The notes below the pieces were generated by a model. The model made no database searches. It was not told the origin of the DNA and saw nothing but the letters and a program-made list of their open reading frames with translations. A DNA stretch of 59,601 bases from Treponema sp. (GTDB taxonomy: Bacteria; Spirochaetota; Spirochaetia; Treponematales; Treponemataceae), in assembly GCA_024402635.1 (NCBI GenBank), contig JAKSTJ010000012.1:1-59601 (forward strand), given 5' to 3'. Position numbers and translations under genes: made by a program. Below, piece after piece: positions 44,501-53,139 of the stretch. Positions within the stretch are counted from its first letter, which is position 1. Every line of letters starts with the position of its first letter.

Positions 44501-44665
44501 CTGGATTGGGAAATTATCTGGCAGGTAAATGACAGAATTGTTTCTGGCCAGACAACAAATATTATGAATTATACTGGTACTGCAAAACTGAAATATGAAG
44601 TTAAATTGATTGCTTATTACAAAGGCATTCCATATATCAAAACTCATACAGTTGAACTTAAATAG
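41582..44665 (+). CDS. InlB/MucBP-like repeat surface lipoprotein, 1027 aa
   Basis: A lipoprotein signal ends in SLILASC (about residue 25). Residues 30-330 contain beta-rich domains including a PEGA-like region (VTVSVKKDGTVYSDSVLKVD). From about 405 onward four InlB-like units (for example VTISLDLDGGAIPGSDKV, FVGWVRA, YPATNITYKAKY) alternate with three MucBP-like units (YTIEKWYQNKTDDSY ... VVKVYYDRK). A C-terminal domain (about 940-1027) resembles that of the preceding protein. The ribosome site GGAGGAGG precedes a double ATG; the first is used here. It lies 11 bp after the first gene and probably arose by duplication of it. Confidence 0.8.
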   Translation: MMSKNIFRKVSKIFSIAVTASLILASCNFGLAQNEKDEKVTVEPGNTLVKVNVSALSSASRTALPAHDLNNYLYDFSYKAADSSEEIALCEKESLIELNSIRKELRSGKNYTFKISAWSGESKILEGQTVVENLSGETYNASILLLPLKGLEGTAKVTVTYPDDGVIKTIKYVYSSSRNAVPVESVVSGAGEAGTKTFEIKKTNVPSGTVQYIIFEMYDAQGAVVYRRAESLYVVGGQTSISTIAIDNSYYYRKPVTVSVKKDGTVYSDSVLKVDVESNGKVYSLAKDSSGYYTGDVPADSYTINIQDVNSGVVVEAGKSAIVDLYTIKIPSSKVTLTPAEHSGIVISDERGNLVVPKNGNFTVDVAINEGYKIEGSATIGGKAYAPSVTLNQREIGTSEIIVSGIVPIEYSITYSDGAFILSNFDSKYKKYTIESDFALPVISDTAENNFGGWQISGTNTVISEIKPGRTGNLSLDAKWNAKDTAGYDIIYLFEDIATSDYHSDSSIKENTKGNGIVGSKTTITSGSAQAPVFDGFNNPVIENITAIRADGTSKVTVKYSRKVVAITFNAGENGSFDSGNTKTVSKKYGATVASTEIPVPVRIDYKLTGWTPALPAILTVPDSPVTYTAVWEQEYAGYTIEKWYQNKTDDSYTEAVSERDTSKKAKIGETVTASAPIVTGFNAKPVESVTVTADGSAVVKVYYDRKSVTISLDLDGGAIPGSDKVTYTGKYDAAVSLPATAPVKDGWEFVGWVRAGDTDTSALPSVYPATNITYKAKYNQTVASFTVKIYKQEVDGTYPTVEAKSFTTTGSIGQTTEVTQSLATIHLPMPEGFEWDKVENKTLAVSGTVVNVYYKRKLVTYTFNGNRGGWNGDTTKSFSVRYGAAISVPERPEFGTLIFAGWGTTSTADTITTPDTTAGLTNKTYYAVWKSKIDTGDVSDPIDPSKLNVDFAYDVTGTKITSTFTYPAATNPLDWEIIWQVNDRIVSGQTTNIMNYTGTAKLKYEVKLIAYYKGIPYIKTHTVELK

Positions 44666-44676
44666 GAGGCGCAATT

Positions 44677-47600
44677 ATGAAAAAAATTAGTTCAATATTA
44701 GCCGGACTTATTCTTGTTTTACTGACTTTTTCCGGTTGTAAAAACTTTGTGACTCAAAATGTTGAAGCTAAAAAAGGTTATGTATATTTCAATATAAAGG
44801 ATGCAGATAATTCTGGTGCCAGAATTGCAACTGCTTCTTATGATTGGAATAATTTTACATACAGATTGTATGCTAAAGTTGGAGGAAGTTCAGAAAGAAA
44901 AGTAATTGTTCCAAAAGATAATTCTTATGCTACAAAATCTGAAATTTTTACAGGACACGAATTAGCATTAACAAGTTATGTATTTACTCTCGAAGCTTAT
45001 GATTCTAACAAATCTCTTGTTTTCCAGAGTGCAGATGTTCCTGTTGATCTTTCAAATGGTACTTCAACTGTAAGTTTTATTATGTATCCTGCTGGAACAA
45101 AAACAGGAAGTGCATTAATTACTCTTAAATTCCCAAAAGGTGAAGATGTAAAGAGTGTTTCCTGCTGTACACAGAATATTAAAACAAATGCAGAAAGCAA
45201 CAAGAAAACAGTTTCAGTTTTCTCAACTTCAGGTGATTATAATGTTGTTGAATATGCAATTTCAGATTTGACTCCAGGTTATGATACAGTTGCCGTTTTC
45301 TATCTTAATGATGTAAATGGAACTTGTATTGCCAGCCGTATGGAAAGTCTTGTAATCGTTGGTGGTTTACAGTCTACAAGCGAGATTGTTTTATCAGCAA
45401 ACGATTATCGTAAATATGATGTTCAAATGCCTCTTAAACTGGAAGGAAATCAGTGGGGTGATTCAAAGAAACAGTTGATTCTAGTTCCTCAGGAAGATAT
45501 TAATGATCCAAACCCAAGAACAATTTTCCTTTCTGAAGTAAAAGCAACTGCAACTTTTACAGGTAATATTGCAGATATTCCATACTATATTTATGTAAAA
45601 GATTTGTCAGATAATAAACTGGATGATCAGCCAGCTTATGGTTACAATACAATGGTTGAATATCAGCCATCTGTAAACGGTCTTATTTCAAATTATGAAA
45701 TGAACACAGTAACACTTCCTGCAAGAGGATTAAATTATAATTATGTTTCAGGTGGTATTTACGGTGGTCAGGATTCTGATGGAAATGACATGTATTATGT
45801 TGCAAAAAATCAGTCATTAACAGTAGGAATTAACATTAAAGAAGGATACAGCAATACTTCAGTTAATATTGAAGGAAAATCTTATCAGAATAATTCTAAT
45901 GTTGTGATTGGCCCTGTAACATCTTCAAAAATGGTTTCTGTACTTGGTGTTTCATGTCAGATTTATAATATTCGTTATGACATGGGTGGTGGTTCACAAA
46001 AAGATACATCAAAATTTAAAACATCTTATACAGTAGAAGACACTGTTGATCTTCCAGGTATTGCCGCTGTTCAGGGACCTGTAGAAAATAAAGTTCTTGA
46101 CGGTTGGATTGATGCTCAAGGAAACAGATTGTCAACAATTTCAAAAGGTACAACTGGAGATAAATTATTTACAGCCTGCTATAAGACTATTGAAATCGGT
46201 CTTACAAACGATCCTTCTGAAAAACTTCCAGATGATGCTGAAGCTGGTAGTTTTGATGACTTTACAATTTATCCTTCAATCTGTGCTTCAGGTTTCTCAA
46301 TGATTGTAAAATGGCAGAATGATGATCCTTCAACAAATGTTACTGAAGTTTGGCTTGATATGAATGGTAACGGCGCAATTGATGTTGATGATGGTGATTA
46401 TCGTGTTACAGGTTCTGCTAATCCAAAAACAGAAGACTTTACTGGTTATATCTTAAAGGCTGAAAAACCAAATAGTTCAGATAAACCTGCATCAAACTTT
46501 ACATTCTCAATTTATGGTGGACATCTTGCTGCAATCGAAGGTCTTGGTGCTGATGCTGCAAATATTTCTACTGTAAATATTCAGGGAACAAATACTGTAA
46601 TTGGTGGTACTGTAAAAGGTAGAAAAACTGGTGTAAATCTTCCAACTTTCAAAAATGAATGCATAAACATTGCAGGTCAGTTAAGTGGAGAATATGCACT
46701 TACAATACTTTCTAAAAACAGCTACTACTCAAGAAAACCATTTATTGATGTTGTAAAAATTGAAGATAAAAAATGGGTTGAATTAGGAAAAGTTACTTGT
46801 CTCTATGTTGGAACAGATACTTCAAAAGTTGAATTTGAAAAAGAAATTGAACTTGAATTACGAGATGATACAAGAAATAGTACTCACTATTTATATATCA
46901 GAAATCCAGAAGAAATTGGATTACCAAGTGAAGAGCTGTCTGTTCCTGGCGAAAATGTTCCTGGTGGAGTTTTGTGGATAACAGAACCAGACGGAAATAT
47001 TTCAAAAACAGAATTTACTCTTGGTGACACTACAGTAATTAATAAAGCTTGTTCTGTATTCTCTATTTTAGTTGAAAATGGTTCTATGAAATTATCAGAA
47101 ACTCAGATGAAAAATAATGCAGGTGCTTATATTTCAACTTCAAATCTTGGTAAATATAAAACTAAGGTTAATAATCAGAGTTATACTGAAAATCTTACAA
47201 CAACAGATACATATACTTATATTCATATGATGTCTGAAGAGAATTCTCTTACACCTTTCTCTGCAACTGAATTCTTAAAAACAATTCACTTTATAAAAAA
47301 CAGTGAATCATCAAAAATAAAAATCAAACTTAATCTTGAAGCTGTAGATTATGCTGATATTGCTGCAATGGTTCAGGAAGCCACCGCAAATACAGGTAAT
47401 TCAAAAGCTTTCAGTTATTATGACGGAAGTTTCTATCTTGGTGTAAGATCAACAGCAACAAATGGTGGTTGTACATGGATTGAAGCTTACAACGGTGCAA
47501 AACAAATTGTTTTCAATGGTATGAGAGGTTATTTAATTAATATTACTTCTGATGTAGAAAATGACTATATTTTCAACAGAATGGGACTTGGAAAAGCCTG

Positions 47601-48294
47601 GACAGGTGGTGCGAGATATGATTCTGTAGAAGATCATAATGACGGAAGTTTTGCATGTCATTTGGATGAAACATACCATGTTGTATATGATTCAACTAGT
47701 CGAACATCACCAGGTGCTGCATTCAGAATTGATACTCCTCATTATCGCTGGCAGTGTGGTCCAGAAGCAGGTAATATTATTTCTACAGGTACAATTCCTT
47801 ATAATACAGCTGCAATATCTACTTTTGAACCTACAAAAATTACATCAGCAAAGTATGGTTCTTCTTACTCTGGATATGCAAATAAAACTGTAGATTTATT
47901 GGATGCAAATAAGGTTAAGATTGGAACTGCAGTTACAGGTACTTCTGGTGGAAGTATGACTAAAGGTTATACATTGGTTATTACTTCAAGCAATTATACT
48001 GGAACACCAAAATATATTGGTTATTGTACAACTGGAACAGGAAGTTATACTAGTAAGAAAAATATTATGTATGCAAACTGGGCTTCTGGTGAACCAAACG
48101 ACAGCTTTGCAAGTGGAACTTCAGAAGAATGTATCCACTTCAAGACAGACGGAAAATGGAATGATTTTAACTGGGACCGCTATGGTGGAGATGATACAGT
48201 AACTTCTTACATTGTAGAATTCAGTCCATATGAAACTGTTTATGGAAAATCTAAAGCTACAAAAGGTTCAATTAAGCAGGAAGCTTCATATTAA
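44677..48294 (+). CDS. Surface lipoprotein with C-type lectin domain, 1205 aa
   Basis: A lipoprotein signal ends in FSGC (residue about 23). Beta-rich N-terminal domains share the layout of the preceding gene. One InlB-like unit (YDMGGGSQKDTS ... DGWIDAQGN) lies near 430-500. An EF-hand-like calcium loop, DMNGNGAIDVDD, is near 562-573. The C-terminal about 290 residues form a C-type lectin-like domain (GMRGYLINITSDVENDYIFN, NWASGEPNDS near 1133, GKWNDFNW near 1158, YIVEFSPYE). EPN and WND are the calcium-dependent sugar-binding motifs of mannose-type lectins. A surface glycan-binding adhesin is the likely role. Third gene of the operon, 11 bp after the second. Confidence 0.82.
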   Translation: MKKISSILAGLILVLLTFSGCKNFVTQNVEAKKGYVYFNIKDADNSGARIATASYDWNNFTYRLYAKVGGSSERKVIVPKDNSYATKSEIFTGHELALTSYVFTLEAYDSNKSLVFQSADVPVDLSNGTSTVSFIMYPAGTKTGSALITLKFPKGEDVKSVSCCTQNIKTNAESNKKTVSVFSTSGDYNVVEYAISDLTPGYDTVAVFYLNDVNGTCIASRMESLVIVGGLQSTSEIVLSANDYRKYDVQMPLKLEGNQWGDSKKQLILVPQEDINDPNPRTIFLSEVKATATFTGNIADIPYYIYVKDLSDNKLDDQPAYGYNTMVEYQPSVNGLISNYEMNTVTLPARGLNYNYVSGGIYGGQDSDGNDMYYVAKNQSLTVGINIKEGYSNTSVNIEGKSYQNNSNVVIGPVTSSKMVSVLGVSCQIYNIRYDMGGGSQKDTSKFKTSYTVEDTVDLPGIAAVQGPVENKVLDGWIDAQGNRLSTISKGTTGDKLFTACYKTIEIGLTNDPSEKLPDDAEAGSFDDFTIYPSICASGFSMIVKWQNDDPSTNVTEVWLDMNGNGAIDVDDGDYRVTGSANPKTEDFTGYILKAEKPNSSDKPASNFTFSIYGGHLAAIEGLGADAANISTVNIQGTNTVIGGTVKGRKTGVNLPTFKNECINIAGQLSGEYALTILSKNSYYSRKPFIDVVKIEDKKWVELGKVTCLYVGTDTSKVEFEKEIELELRDDTRNSTHYLYIRNPEEIGLPSEELSVPGENVPGGVLWITEPDGNISKTEFTLGDTTVINKACSVFSILVENGSMKLSETQMKNNAGAYISTSNLGKYKTKVNNQSYTENLTTTDTYTYIHMMSEENSLTPFSATEFLKTIHFIKNSESSKIKIKLNLEAVDYADIAAMVQEATANTGNSKAFSYYDGSFYLGVRSTATNGGCTWIEAYNGAKQIVFNGMRGYLINITSDVENDYIFNRMGLGKAWTGGARYDSVEDHNDGSFACHLDETYHVVYDSTSRTSPGAAFRIDTPHYRWQCGPEAGNIISTGTIPYNTAAISTFEPTKITSAKYGSSYSGYANKTVDLLDANKVKIGTAVTGTSGGSMTKGYTLVITSSNYTGTPKYIGYCTTGTGSYTSKKNIMYANWASGEPNDSFASGTSEECIHFKTDGKWNDFNWDRYGGDDTVTSYIVEFSPYETVYGKSKATKGSIKQEASY

Positions 48295-48312
48295 TAAAAG
48301 GGAGAAGATTAT

Positions 48313-48909
48313 ATGAAAAAATTACTTATTACATTAGCTGTATCCCTTTGTTTTATGGGAGCAGGTTTTGCTCAGGAAACTTCAGCTTCTGAAATGGCTG
48401 TTAGGGGTGGTGCAAATATCAATATTCAACCGGTTGTAGGAGATTTTGCAGATTATGTTTCTTTAAACGTTGGTGGAGGGGCTGCTGCTGAAATTGATTT
48501 ACCAATATCTCTTCCAGACTGGATCAAAATTGGTGTTCCTGTAAATCTTGGAGCAAATGTTTCTATTCCAAAAACTGATATGATTCAGTCAATGTGGAAT
48601 TTCCAGCTTTCTTCAGGAATTTATGCTCGTTTCTTAATGATGAATGGCAGTCTTATTATTCAGCCAGAACTTGATTATGGAATGGCAGGTTATTTTGTAA
48701 CACCAACTGATTATTATTCAGAAATGATTAATTCATTCTATCTGGATCAAATGTTTCAGTTTTCTTTGAATGTAAGATATGCACCAAAGAATATTCTTGA
48801 TGGAAAAATGGAATTCTCTATTGCTCCAGTTTATGCTTTAAGTCCTGAGATGGATGAGTTGGCTCATTATTTTGGTGTACGTTTAGGTGTATTCTATAAA
48901 TTAATGTAG
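48313..48909 (+). CDS. Small outer-membrane-barrel-like protein, 198 aa
   Basis: A cleavable signal peptide (MKKLLITLAVSLCFMGAGFA, cut before QE) is followed by a protein of alternating strands: AVRGGANINIQPVVGDFADY, VPVNLGANVSIPKTD, LIIQPELDYGMAGYF, MEFSIAPVYAL and a terminal aromatic strand FGVRLGVFYKLM. This fits an eight-strand barrel; the family is not recognised. It follows the lectin lipoprotein by 18 bp with GGGAG as ribosome site and closes the operon. It might anchor or export the lipoproteins, but that is inferred only from position. Confidence 0.72.
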   Translation: MKKLLITLAVSLCFMGAGFAQETSASEMAVRGGANINIQPVVGDFADYVSLNVGGGAAAEIDLPISLPDWIKIGVPVNLGANVSIPKTDMIQSMWNFQLSSGIYARFLMMNGSLIIQPELDYGMAGYFVTPTDYYSEMINSFYLDQMFQFSLNVRYAPKNILDGKMEFSIAPVYALSPEMDELAHYFGVRLGVFYKLM

Positions 48910-48925
48910 TATTTCTATATTAAAG

Positions 48926-48979
48926 AAAGGCTGTCTGTTAAAATCTGTAAAAAAGATTTCCTTCAGGCAGCCTTTTTTC
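48926..48979 (+). terminator. Intrinsic terminator of the surface operon
   Basis: AAAGGCTG.CTG (48926-48937) pairs with CAGGCAGCCTTT (48964-48975) around a 26-base loop, followed by Ts. A one-base bulge interrupts the stem. Confidence 0.75.
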
Positions 48980-49062
48980 TTTTTAAAATTATCTTGCTAG
49001 AAATAAATCATAGTAGTAAAATTATTAAGTTATAAAATTAGACTTTTAATTAAGGTAAAAAA

Positions 49063-49593
49063 ATGACTTTAGAGATGCTTGATAAGGCTGTTCGCCGTGT
49101 ACCTGATTTTCCAAAACCAGGAATTCTTTTTTATGATATTACAGGAGTTTTAGTAAATCCAGAAGCTTTAAAATTTACTTTTGAAAAGATGATTGAGATT
49201 TACAAAGATTCAAAAATTGATGCCGTTGCTGCTGTAGAAAGCCGCGGATTTATTTTTGGTGCTCCATTGGCAGAGGCTCTTGGGGTGCCTTTAGTTTTAA
49301 TCAGAAAAAAAGGTAAACTTCCTGGAGATACTTATGAATGCAGTTATTCTCTTGAATATGGAACTGCAACTGTAGAAGTTCATAAGGCTGATGTAAAAAA
49401 AGGTCAGAAATTTGTAGTAGTAGATGATTTGATTGCAACAGGTGGAACTTTAGCAGCTGCTAAAAACCTTATTGAGCAAGGAGGCGGGGAAGTTACTGAT
49501 TTCTTTGGTGTAATCGGTCTTCCCGACTTAAATTATGAAAAAGTTCTTGCTCCTTGTAAAGTAACAACACTTTTAAATTACGCTGGTGAATAA
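49063..49593 (+). CDS. apt: Adenine phosphoribosyltransferase
   Basis: A 176-aa type I phosphoribosyltransferase with the Apt N-terminus (VRRVPDFPKPGILFYDITG), the substrate loop AVESRGFIFGAPLAEALG and the PRPP motif VVVDDLIATGGTLAA at about 123-137. It makes AMP from adenine and PRPP in purine salvage. The length is typical. An AAGG site precedes the ATG. It is the first gene of a run with asnA (15 bp later), an unknown gene and a pseudouridine synthase. Confidence 0.96.
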   Translation: MTLEMLDKAVRRVPDFPKPGILFYDITGVLVNPEALKFTFEKMIEIYKDSKIDAVAAVESRGFIFGAPLAEALGVPLVLIRKKGKLPGDTYECSYSLEYGTATVEVHKADVKKGQKFVVVDDLIATGGTLAAAKNLIEQGGGEVTDFFGVIGLPDLNYEKVLAPCKVTTLLNYAGE

Positions 49594-49608
49594 AAAAAGA
49601 GGATATAT

Positions 49609-50640
49609 ATGTTTAAATTACCATCAAAATATAAATCAATTTTAAATACAAAAGAAACTGAACACGCTATTGTGGCAGTAAAAGATTTCTTTCAGCTTGC
49701 TTTATCAACTGAATTGAATTTAACAAGAGTTACAGCTCCATTATTTGTAGGGGCTGGAACTGGTATTAATGACGACTTAAACGGTGTTGAACGCCCTGTT
49801 TCATTTCCTGTAAAAGCATTAAACGAACAGAAAATGGAAATCGTTCAGTCATTAGCTAAATGGAAGAGATTAAAAATTACATCCCTTGGACTTGAACCTG
49901 GATTTGGTATTTATACAGATATGAATGCTTTGCGTCCAGATGAAGATTTAGATGCAATTCATTCTATTTATGTAGATCAGTGGGACTGGTGTATGGCAAT
50001 TGATCCTAAAGATAGAACTGTTTTCTACTTACATGAAATTGTTAAAAAAGTTTACAGATGTATTCAGAGAACAGAATTCTTCCTTTATGACCGATATCCA
50101 GAAATCAAACCAATTTTGCCAAAAGATATAAAAATTCTTTATGCAGATGATTTACAGAAACAGTATCCAGATTTAACACCAAAAGAACGTGAAAACAAAG
50201 TTGCTAAAGAATATGGAGCAGTTTTCATTACAGGTATTGGTGGTAAACTTGCTGATGGTACAATTCATGATGGACGTGCTCCAGATTATGACGACTGGAT
50301 TACAGAAACAGGTGACGGACATAAAGGGTTAAATGGTGATATCCTTGTATGGAACCCTGTATTAAATTCAGCATTTGAACTTTCATCAATGGGTATTCGT
50401 GTAAGTCCTGAAAGTCTTAAAGCTCAGCTTGAAGAACGCAATATGACAGAAAGAGAAAAATTTGATTTCCATTCTCGACTTCTTAAAGGTGAATTGACTC
50501 AGACTTTAGGTGGTGGAATCGGACAGTCTCGTCTTTGTATGTTCCTTTTAAGAAAAGCTCATATTGGTGAAACACAGGTTAGTGTTTGGACCGATGAAAT
50601 CAAAAAAGACTGTGAAAAAAGAGGAATTGTTCTTCTTTAA
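49609..50640 (+). CDS. asnA: Aspartate-ammonia ligase AsnA
   Basis: A 343-aa class II tRNA-synthetase-like enzyme matching AsnA: LTRVTAPLFVGAGTGINDDLNG, VQSLAKWKRLKITSLGL, IYVDQWDWCMAID, GDGHKGLNGDILVWNPVL, the motif-3-like LGGGIGQSRLCMFLL. It makes asparagine from aspartate, ammonia and ATP. The length is typical. AGAGG lies 8 bases before the ATG. It lies between apt and a gene of unknown function in the same transcription unit. Confidence 0.96.
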   Translation: MFKLPSKYKSILNTKETEHAIVAVKDFFQLALSTELNLTRVTAPLFVGAGTGINDDLNGVERPVSFPVKALNEQKMEIVQSLAKWKRLKITSLGLEPGFGIYTDMNALRPDEDLDAIHSIYVDQWDWCMAIDPKDRTVFYLHEIVKKVYRCIQRTEFFLYDRYPEIKPILPKDIKILYADDLQKQYPDLTPKERENKVAKEYGAVFITGIGGKLADGTIHDGRAPDYDDWITETGDGHKGLNGDILVWNPVLNSAFELSSMGIRVSPESLKAQLEERNMTEREKFDFHSRLLKGELTQTLGGGIGQSRLCMFLLRKAHIGETQVSVWTDEIKKDCEKRGIVLL

Positions 50641-50646
50641 TTAATC

Positions 50647-51636
50647 ATGCAGACTGAATACAAATTCAAATCGGAAGAAATTGAATCTCAAATTGCTCAT
50701 CTCACTGAAAAAGGTATCACTGAATTTTCTATTCATGATGAAAGAATTTCTCGTGATAAAAAAAGAATCTTAAAAATTCTCAGCCTTATCAGTGAGTATG
50801 CGCCACTAGTTTATGTTTCGATTTTAACTGATGTTTCTGTAATTGACAGAGAAGTTGTATCAGCTGCATCTGAAATTTTCTGTTCACTTGATATTCCTTT
50901 AAATTGTTCTGCCAAAGGTGGAAAAATTCTTTTTGATAAAAAACTTTACGCAAATAAAGCCCGTCTTTTAAATGATTTTGGACTTGTTTTCGGATTTCAA
51001 TTAACATATGGTCAGCTGGATGGAGATTCGTTAAAGTCATTTATGGAACGACTGGATTTTGCTGTTCAACAATATCCGAATCATATAGATTTTCCTCAAA
51101 CAGAAAATGAAGAAAATGCTCAGACTGCAAAAGTAACAGGAATTTTTTCAGCTAAAGACATTCGATATTGTAGAGATGTGGCATTTGCCTGCAGAACTTT
51201 TTATTCATCAGGAAGAGCTGTTCCCTGGATGCTTTCGATTTTACGGCCTCTTAAAATTTATCCATCACGGTTTTTTGCAGATTTTGCTGAATGGCAGCGC
51301 TGTAATAACTGTGATTTTAAAAGTGGTTTCAATCCAGAATCAGAAAATCATCTTTCTATAGAAAAAATGCAGCTTCTGTTTTTGAATGTTAAATATGAAG
51401 AAAAACATTGTTCAGATTTACTTTCACTGGTACATGATATTGTAAAAATTAATGGTGCAATGGCAAGACTGGTTGGCGAGGGTGAAGAATCCTTTGTAAA
51501 AACTTCCTATAATCCTGATGATTTATTTGGACCTGAATCACTTGAAATTATTTCTTTTGCGGAAAATGTTTGTATGGAAGAATGTAATGTTCATGTGTTT
51601 ATGACAGAAGAAGGTCCTGATTATCGTATTGAATAA
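50647..51636 (+). CDS. Unknown protein, radical-SAM-barrel-like without cluster cysteines
   Basis: A 329-aa soluble protein that I do not recognise. Residues 15-165 have the strand-helix rhythm of a TIM-like barrel (GITEFSIHDERISRDKKRIL, YVSILTDVSVIDREVVSAAS, LVFGFQLTYGQLDGDSLKSF), recalling radical SAM proteins of the B12-binding type, but the N-terminal CxxxCxxC is absent. The C-terminal part contains RCNNCDF. If the likeness holds it is a degenerate or repurposed fold. It begins 7 bp after asnA without an obvious ribosome site, and its TAA overlaps the ATG of the next gene by one base, so it is coupled to the pseudouridine synthase. Confidence 0.6.
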   Translation: MQTEYKFKSEEIESQIAHLTEKGITEFSIHDERISRDKKRILKILSLISEYAPLVYVSILTDVSVIDREVVSAASEIFCSLDIPLNCSAKGGKILFDKKLYANKARLLNDFGLVFGFQLTYGQLDGDSLKSFMERLDFAVQQYPNHIDFPQTENEENAQTAKVTGIFSAKDIRYCRDVAFACRTFYSSGRAVPWMLSILRPLKIYPSRFFADFAEWQRCNNCDFKSGFNPESENHLSIEKMQLLFLNVKYEEKHCSDLLSLVHDIVKINGAMARLVGEGEESFVKTSYNPDDLFGPESLEIISFAENVCMEECNVHVFMTEEGPDYRIE

Positions 51637-52580
51637 TGATAGAAAAACTGTTTTTTACAACAAAAGAAACTATCAGAATTGATGTTTTTTTAAGAAATGA
51701 ATTACCTTTAAAATTAAAAAAGTCCCAGGAAGAAATTTCAAATTCCAAAATCAGAAGATTAATAGCGGCAGGTTTTGTTTATGTAAATGGAAAAAAAATT
51801 GTTCGTCCTGCCTTTGAATTAAGGGGAAATTCTACAGTTTGTGTTGAATTTGACGGAGAACGTTTTTTCTTTGAAAAACAGCCTGATGATATAAAATTTA
51901 CTCTTACTGATAAAGATATTTTGTATGAAGATGAAAATTTGATTTTCATAAATAAGCCTTATAATTTTCCAGTAGAACAAACTATAACAGGAAACAGAGA
52001 TAATCTTCACGATAAACTGGTTGAATATTTGTGGCAACGAAATCCGGAACTTAGAAATCCTCCATATGCAGGAATTATGCATCGTCTTGATAAAGATACT
52101 TCAGGTGTAATTCTTTTTACAAAAAATCGTTCTATAAATAAAGAAGTTCAGCAGATGTTTGAATCTCATAGTTTTATTAAAGAATATTCAGCTGTAGTTG
52201 TTCCTTCTGATCCTTCAAAAAAACTTTCTTCGGGAGAAAAATTTACTGTTGAAAAATTCATGGGAAGAATTTCAGGAAAAAGTCAGGCTGGAAAATGGGG
52301 AAGTGTTCCAGAATCAAAAGGCGGGCAATATTCAAAAACAGATTTTGAAGTTATAAAAGAAACTTCTGTTGCCGGAAAAAAAGCCTGGTTATTAAAATGC
52401 AGTTTATATACTGGAAGAACCCATCAGATTAGAGTTCATTTAAGCGAAGCAGGATTTCCAATTGCTGGAGATAAACTTTACGGTGGAATAGAAGCAGAAC
52501 GAATGTATTTGCATGCTCAGCGTTTGTGCAATAAATCTGAATTATTAAAATTTGATGTTTCTTCCATATTATTTGAATAA
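51636..52580 (+). CDS. RluA-family pseudouridine synthase
   Basis: A 314-aa enzyme with an N-terminal S4 RNA-binding domain (IRRLIAAGFVYVNGKKIVRPAF, about 40-65) and the RluA catalytic domain: FINKPYNFPV, the catalytic Asp in MHRLDKDTSGVILFTKN at about 147-163, and GRTHQIRVHLSEAGFPIAGD. It converts uridine to pseudouridine in rRNA or tRNA; which site cannot be told (RluC or RluD type). It overlaps the previous stop by one base. It is last of the apt-asnA-unknown-rluA run. Confidence 0.92.
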   Translation: MIEKLFFTTKETIRIDVFLRNELPLKLKKSQEEISNSKIRRLIAAGFVYVNGKKIVRPAFELRGNSTVCVEFDGERFFFEKQPDDIKFTLTDKDILYEDENLIFINKPYNFPVEQTITGNRDNLHDKLVEYLWQRNPELRNPPYAGIMHRLDKDTSGVILFTKNRSINKEVQQMFESHSFIKEYSAVVVPSDPSKKLSSGEKFTVEKFMGRISGKSQAGKWGSVPESKGGQYSKTDFEVIKETSVAGKKAWLLKCSLYTGRTHQIRVHLSEAGFPIAGDKLYGGIEAERMYLHAQRLCNKSELLKFDVSSILFE

Positions 52581-52608
52581 TTTTTTTCTATTATACAAAG
52601 AATCATTG

Positions 52609-52637
52609 TAGACATTGAAAAATTGTTGTTGTAATAT
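52609..52637 (+). promoter_or_regulatory. Leaderless promoter of the FecR-containing set
   Basis: TAGACA (52609-52614), a 17-bp spacer and TAATAT (52632-52637), then six bases to the ATG at 52644. There is no ribosome site upstream. Confidence 0.55.
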
Positions 52638-52643
52638 GATTGC

Positions 52644-53135
52644 ATGAAGAAGTTTATTTCAGTAATTTTTATTTTATTTTCTGCTTTCTGTGCATTTGCT
52701 CAATCAGCAGAAATGATGGACCAGATTATCGAAGCTGACAAGGTAACATACGGTCAGATTTCTTATTTATCTGCAGTTCATCAGAAGTTAGTCGGAGATG
52801 AGGCAACTGAAGAAGAAGCTTTAACTGCATTGCTTAATGTAAAGCATTTGTCAAAGTCTGTTTTACCAGAAACTGTTATTACTTTAGAAGATTTGTCTTG
52901 TTTATATCTGAAAATGTGGCCATCGGTAAAAGGTGGATTCATGTGTCGAATTACAAATAAAGCTCCAAGATATGCTTATAAGCAGTTGCAGGAAGATGGT
53001 ATTCTTCCAAAAAATTCCGATCCATGGAATACAGTATCAGGTTTTGAAGCTCTTAACATTCTTACTAAATGTATGATGACCTATGTTCCAGAAGAAGAAA
53101 GAATGACACTTAATGATGATGGAATGGAGGACTAG
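52644..53135 (+). CDS. Secreted protein, 163 aa
   Basis: A signal peptide MKKFISVIFILFSAFCAFA is cut before QS. The mature part is mostly helical (MMDQIIEADKVTYGQISYLSA, ATEEEALTALLNVKHL, GFEALNILTKCMMTYVPEEE) and resembles an S-layer-homology-like or helical-repeat fold, though no clear family is recognised. It begins 7 bases after a -10 box. It precedes a barrel protein (4 bp) and a FecR-domain protein (16 bp), so the three likely work together at the envelope. Confidence 0.72.
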   Translation: MKKFISVIFILFSAFCAFAQSAEMMDQIIEADKVTYGQISYLSAVHQKLVGDEATEEEALTALLNVKHLSKSVLPETVITLEDLSCLYLKMWPSVKGGFMCRITNKAPRYAYKQLQEDGILPKNSDPWNTVSGFEALNILTKCMMTYVPEEERMTLNDDGMED

Positions 53136-53139
53136 CTAA

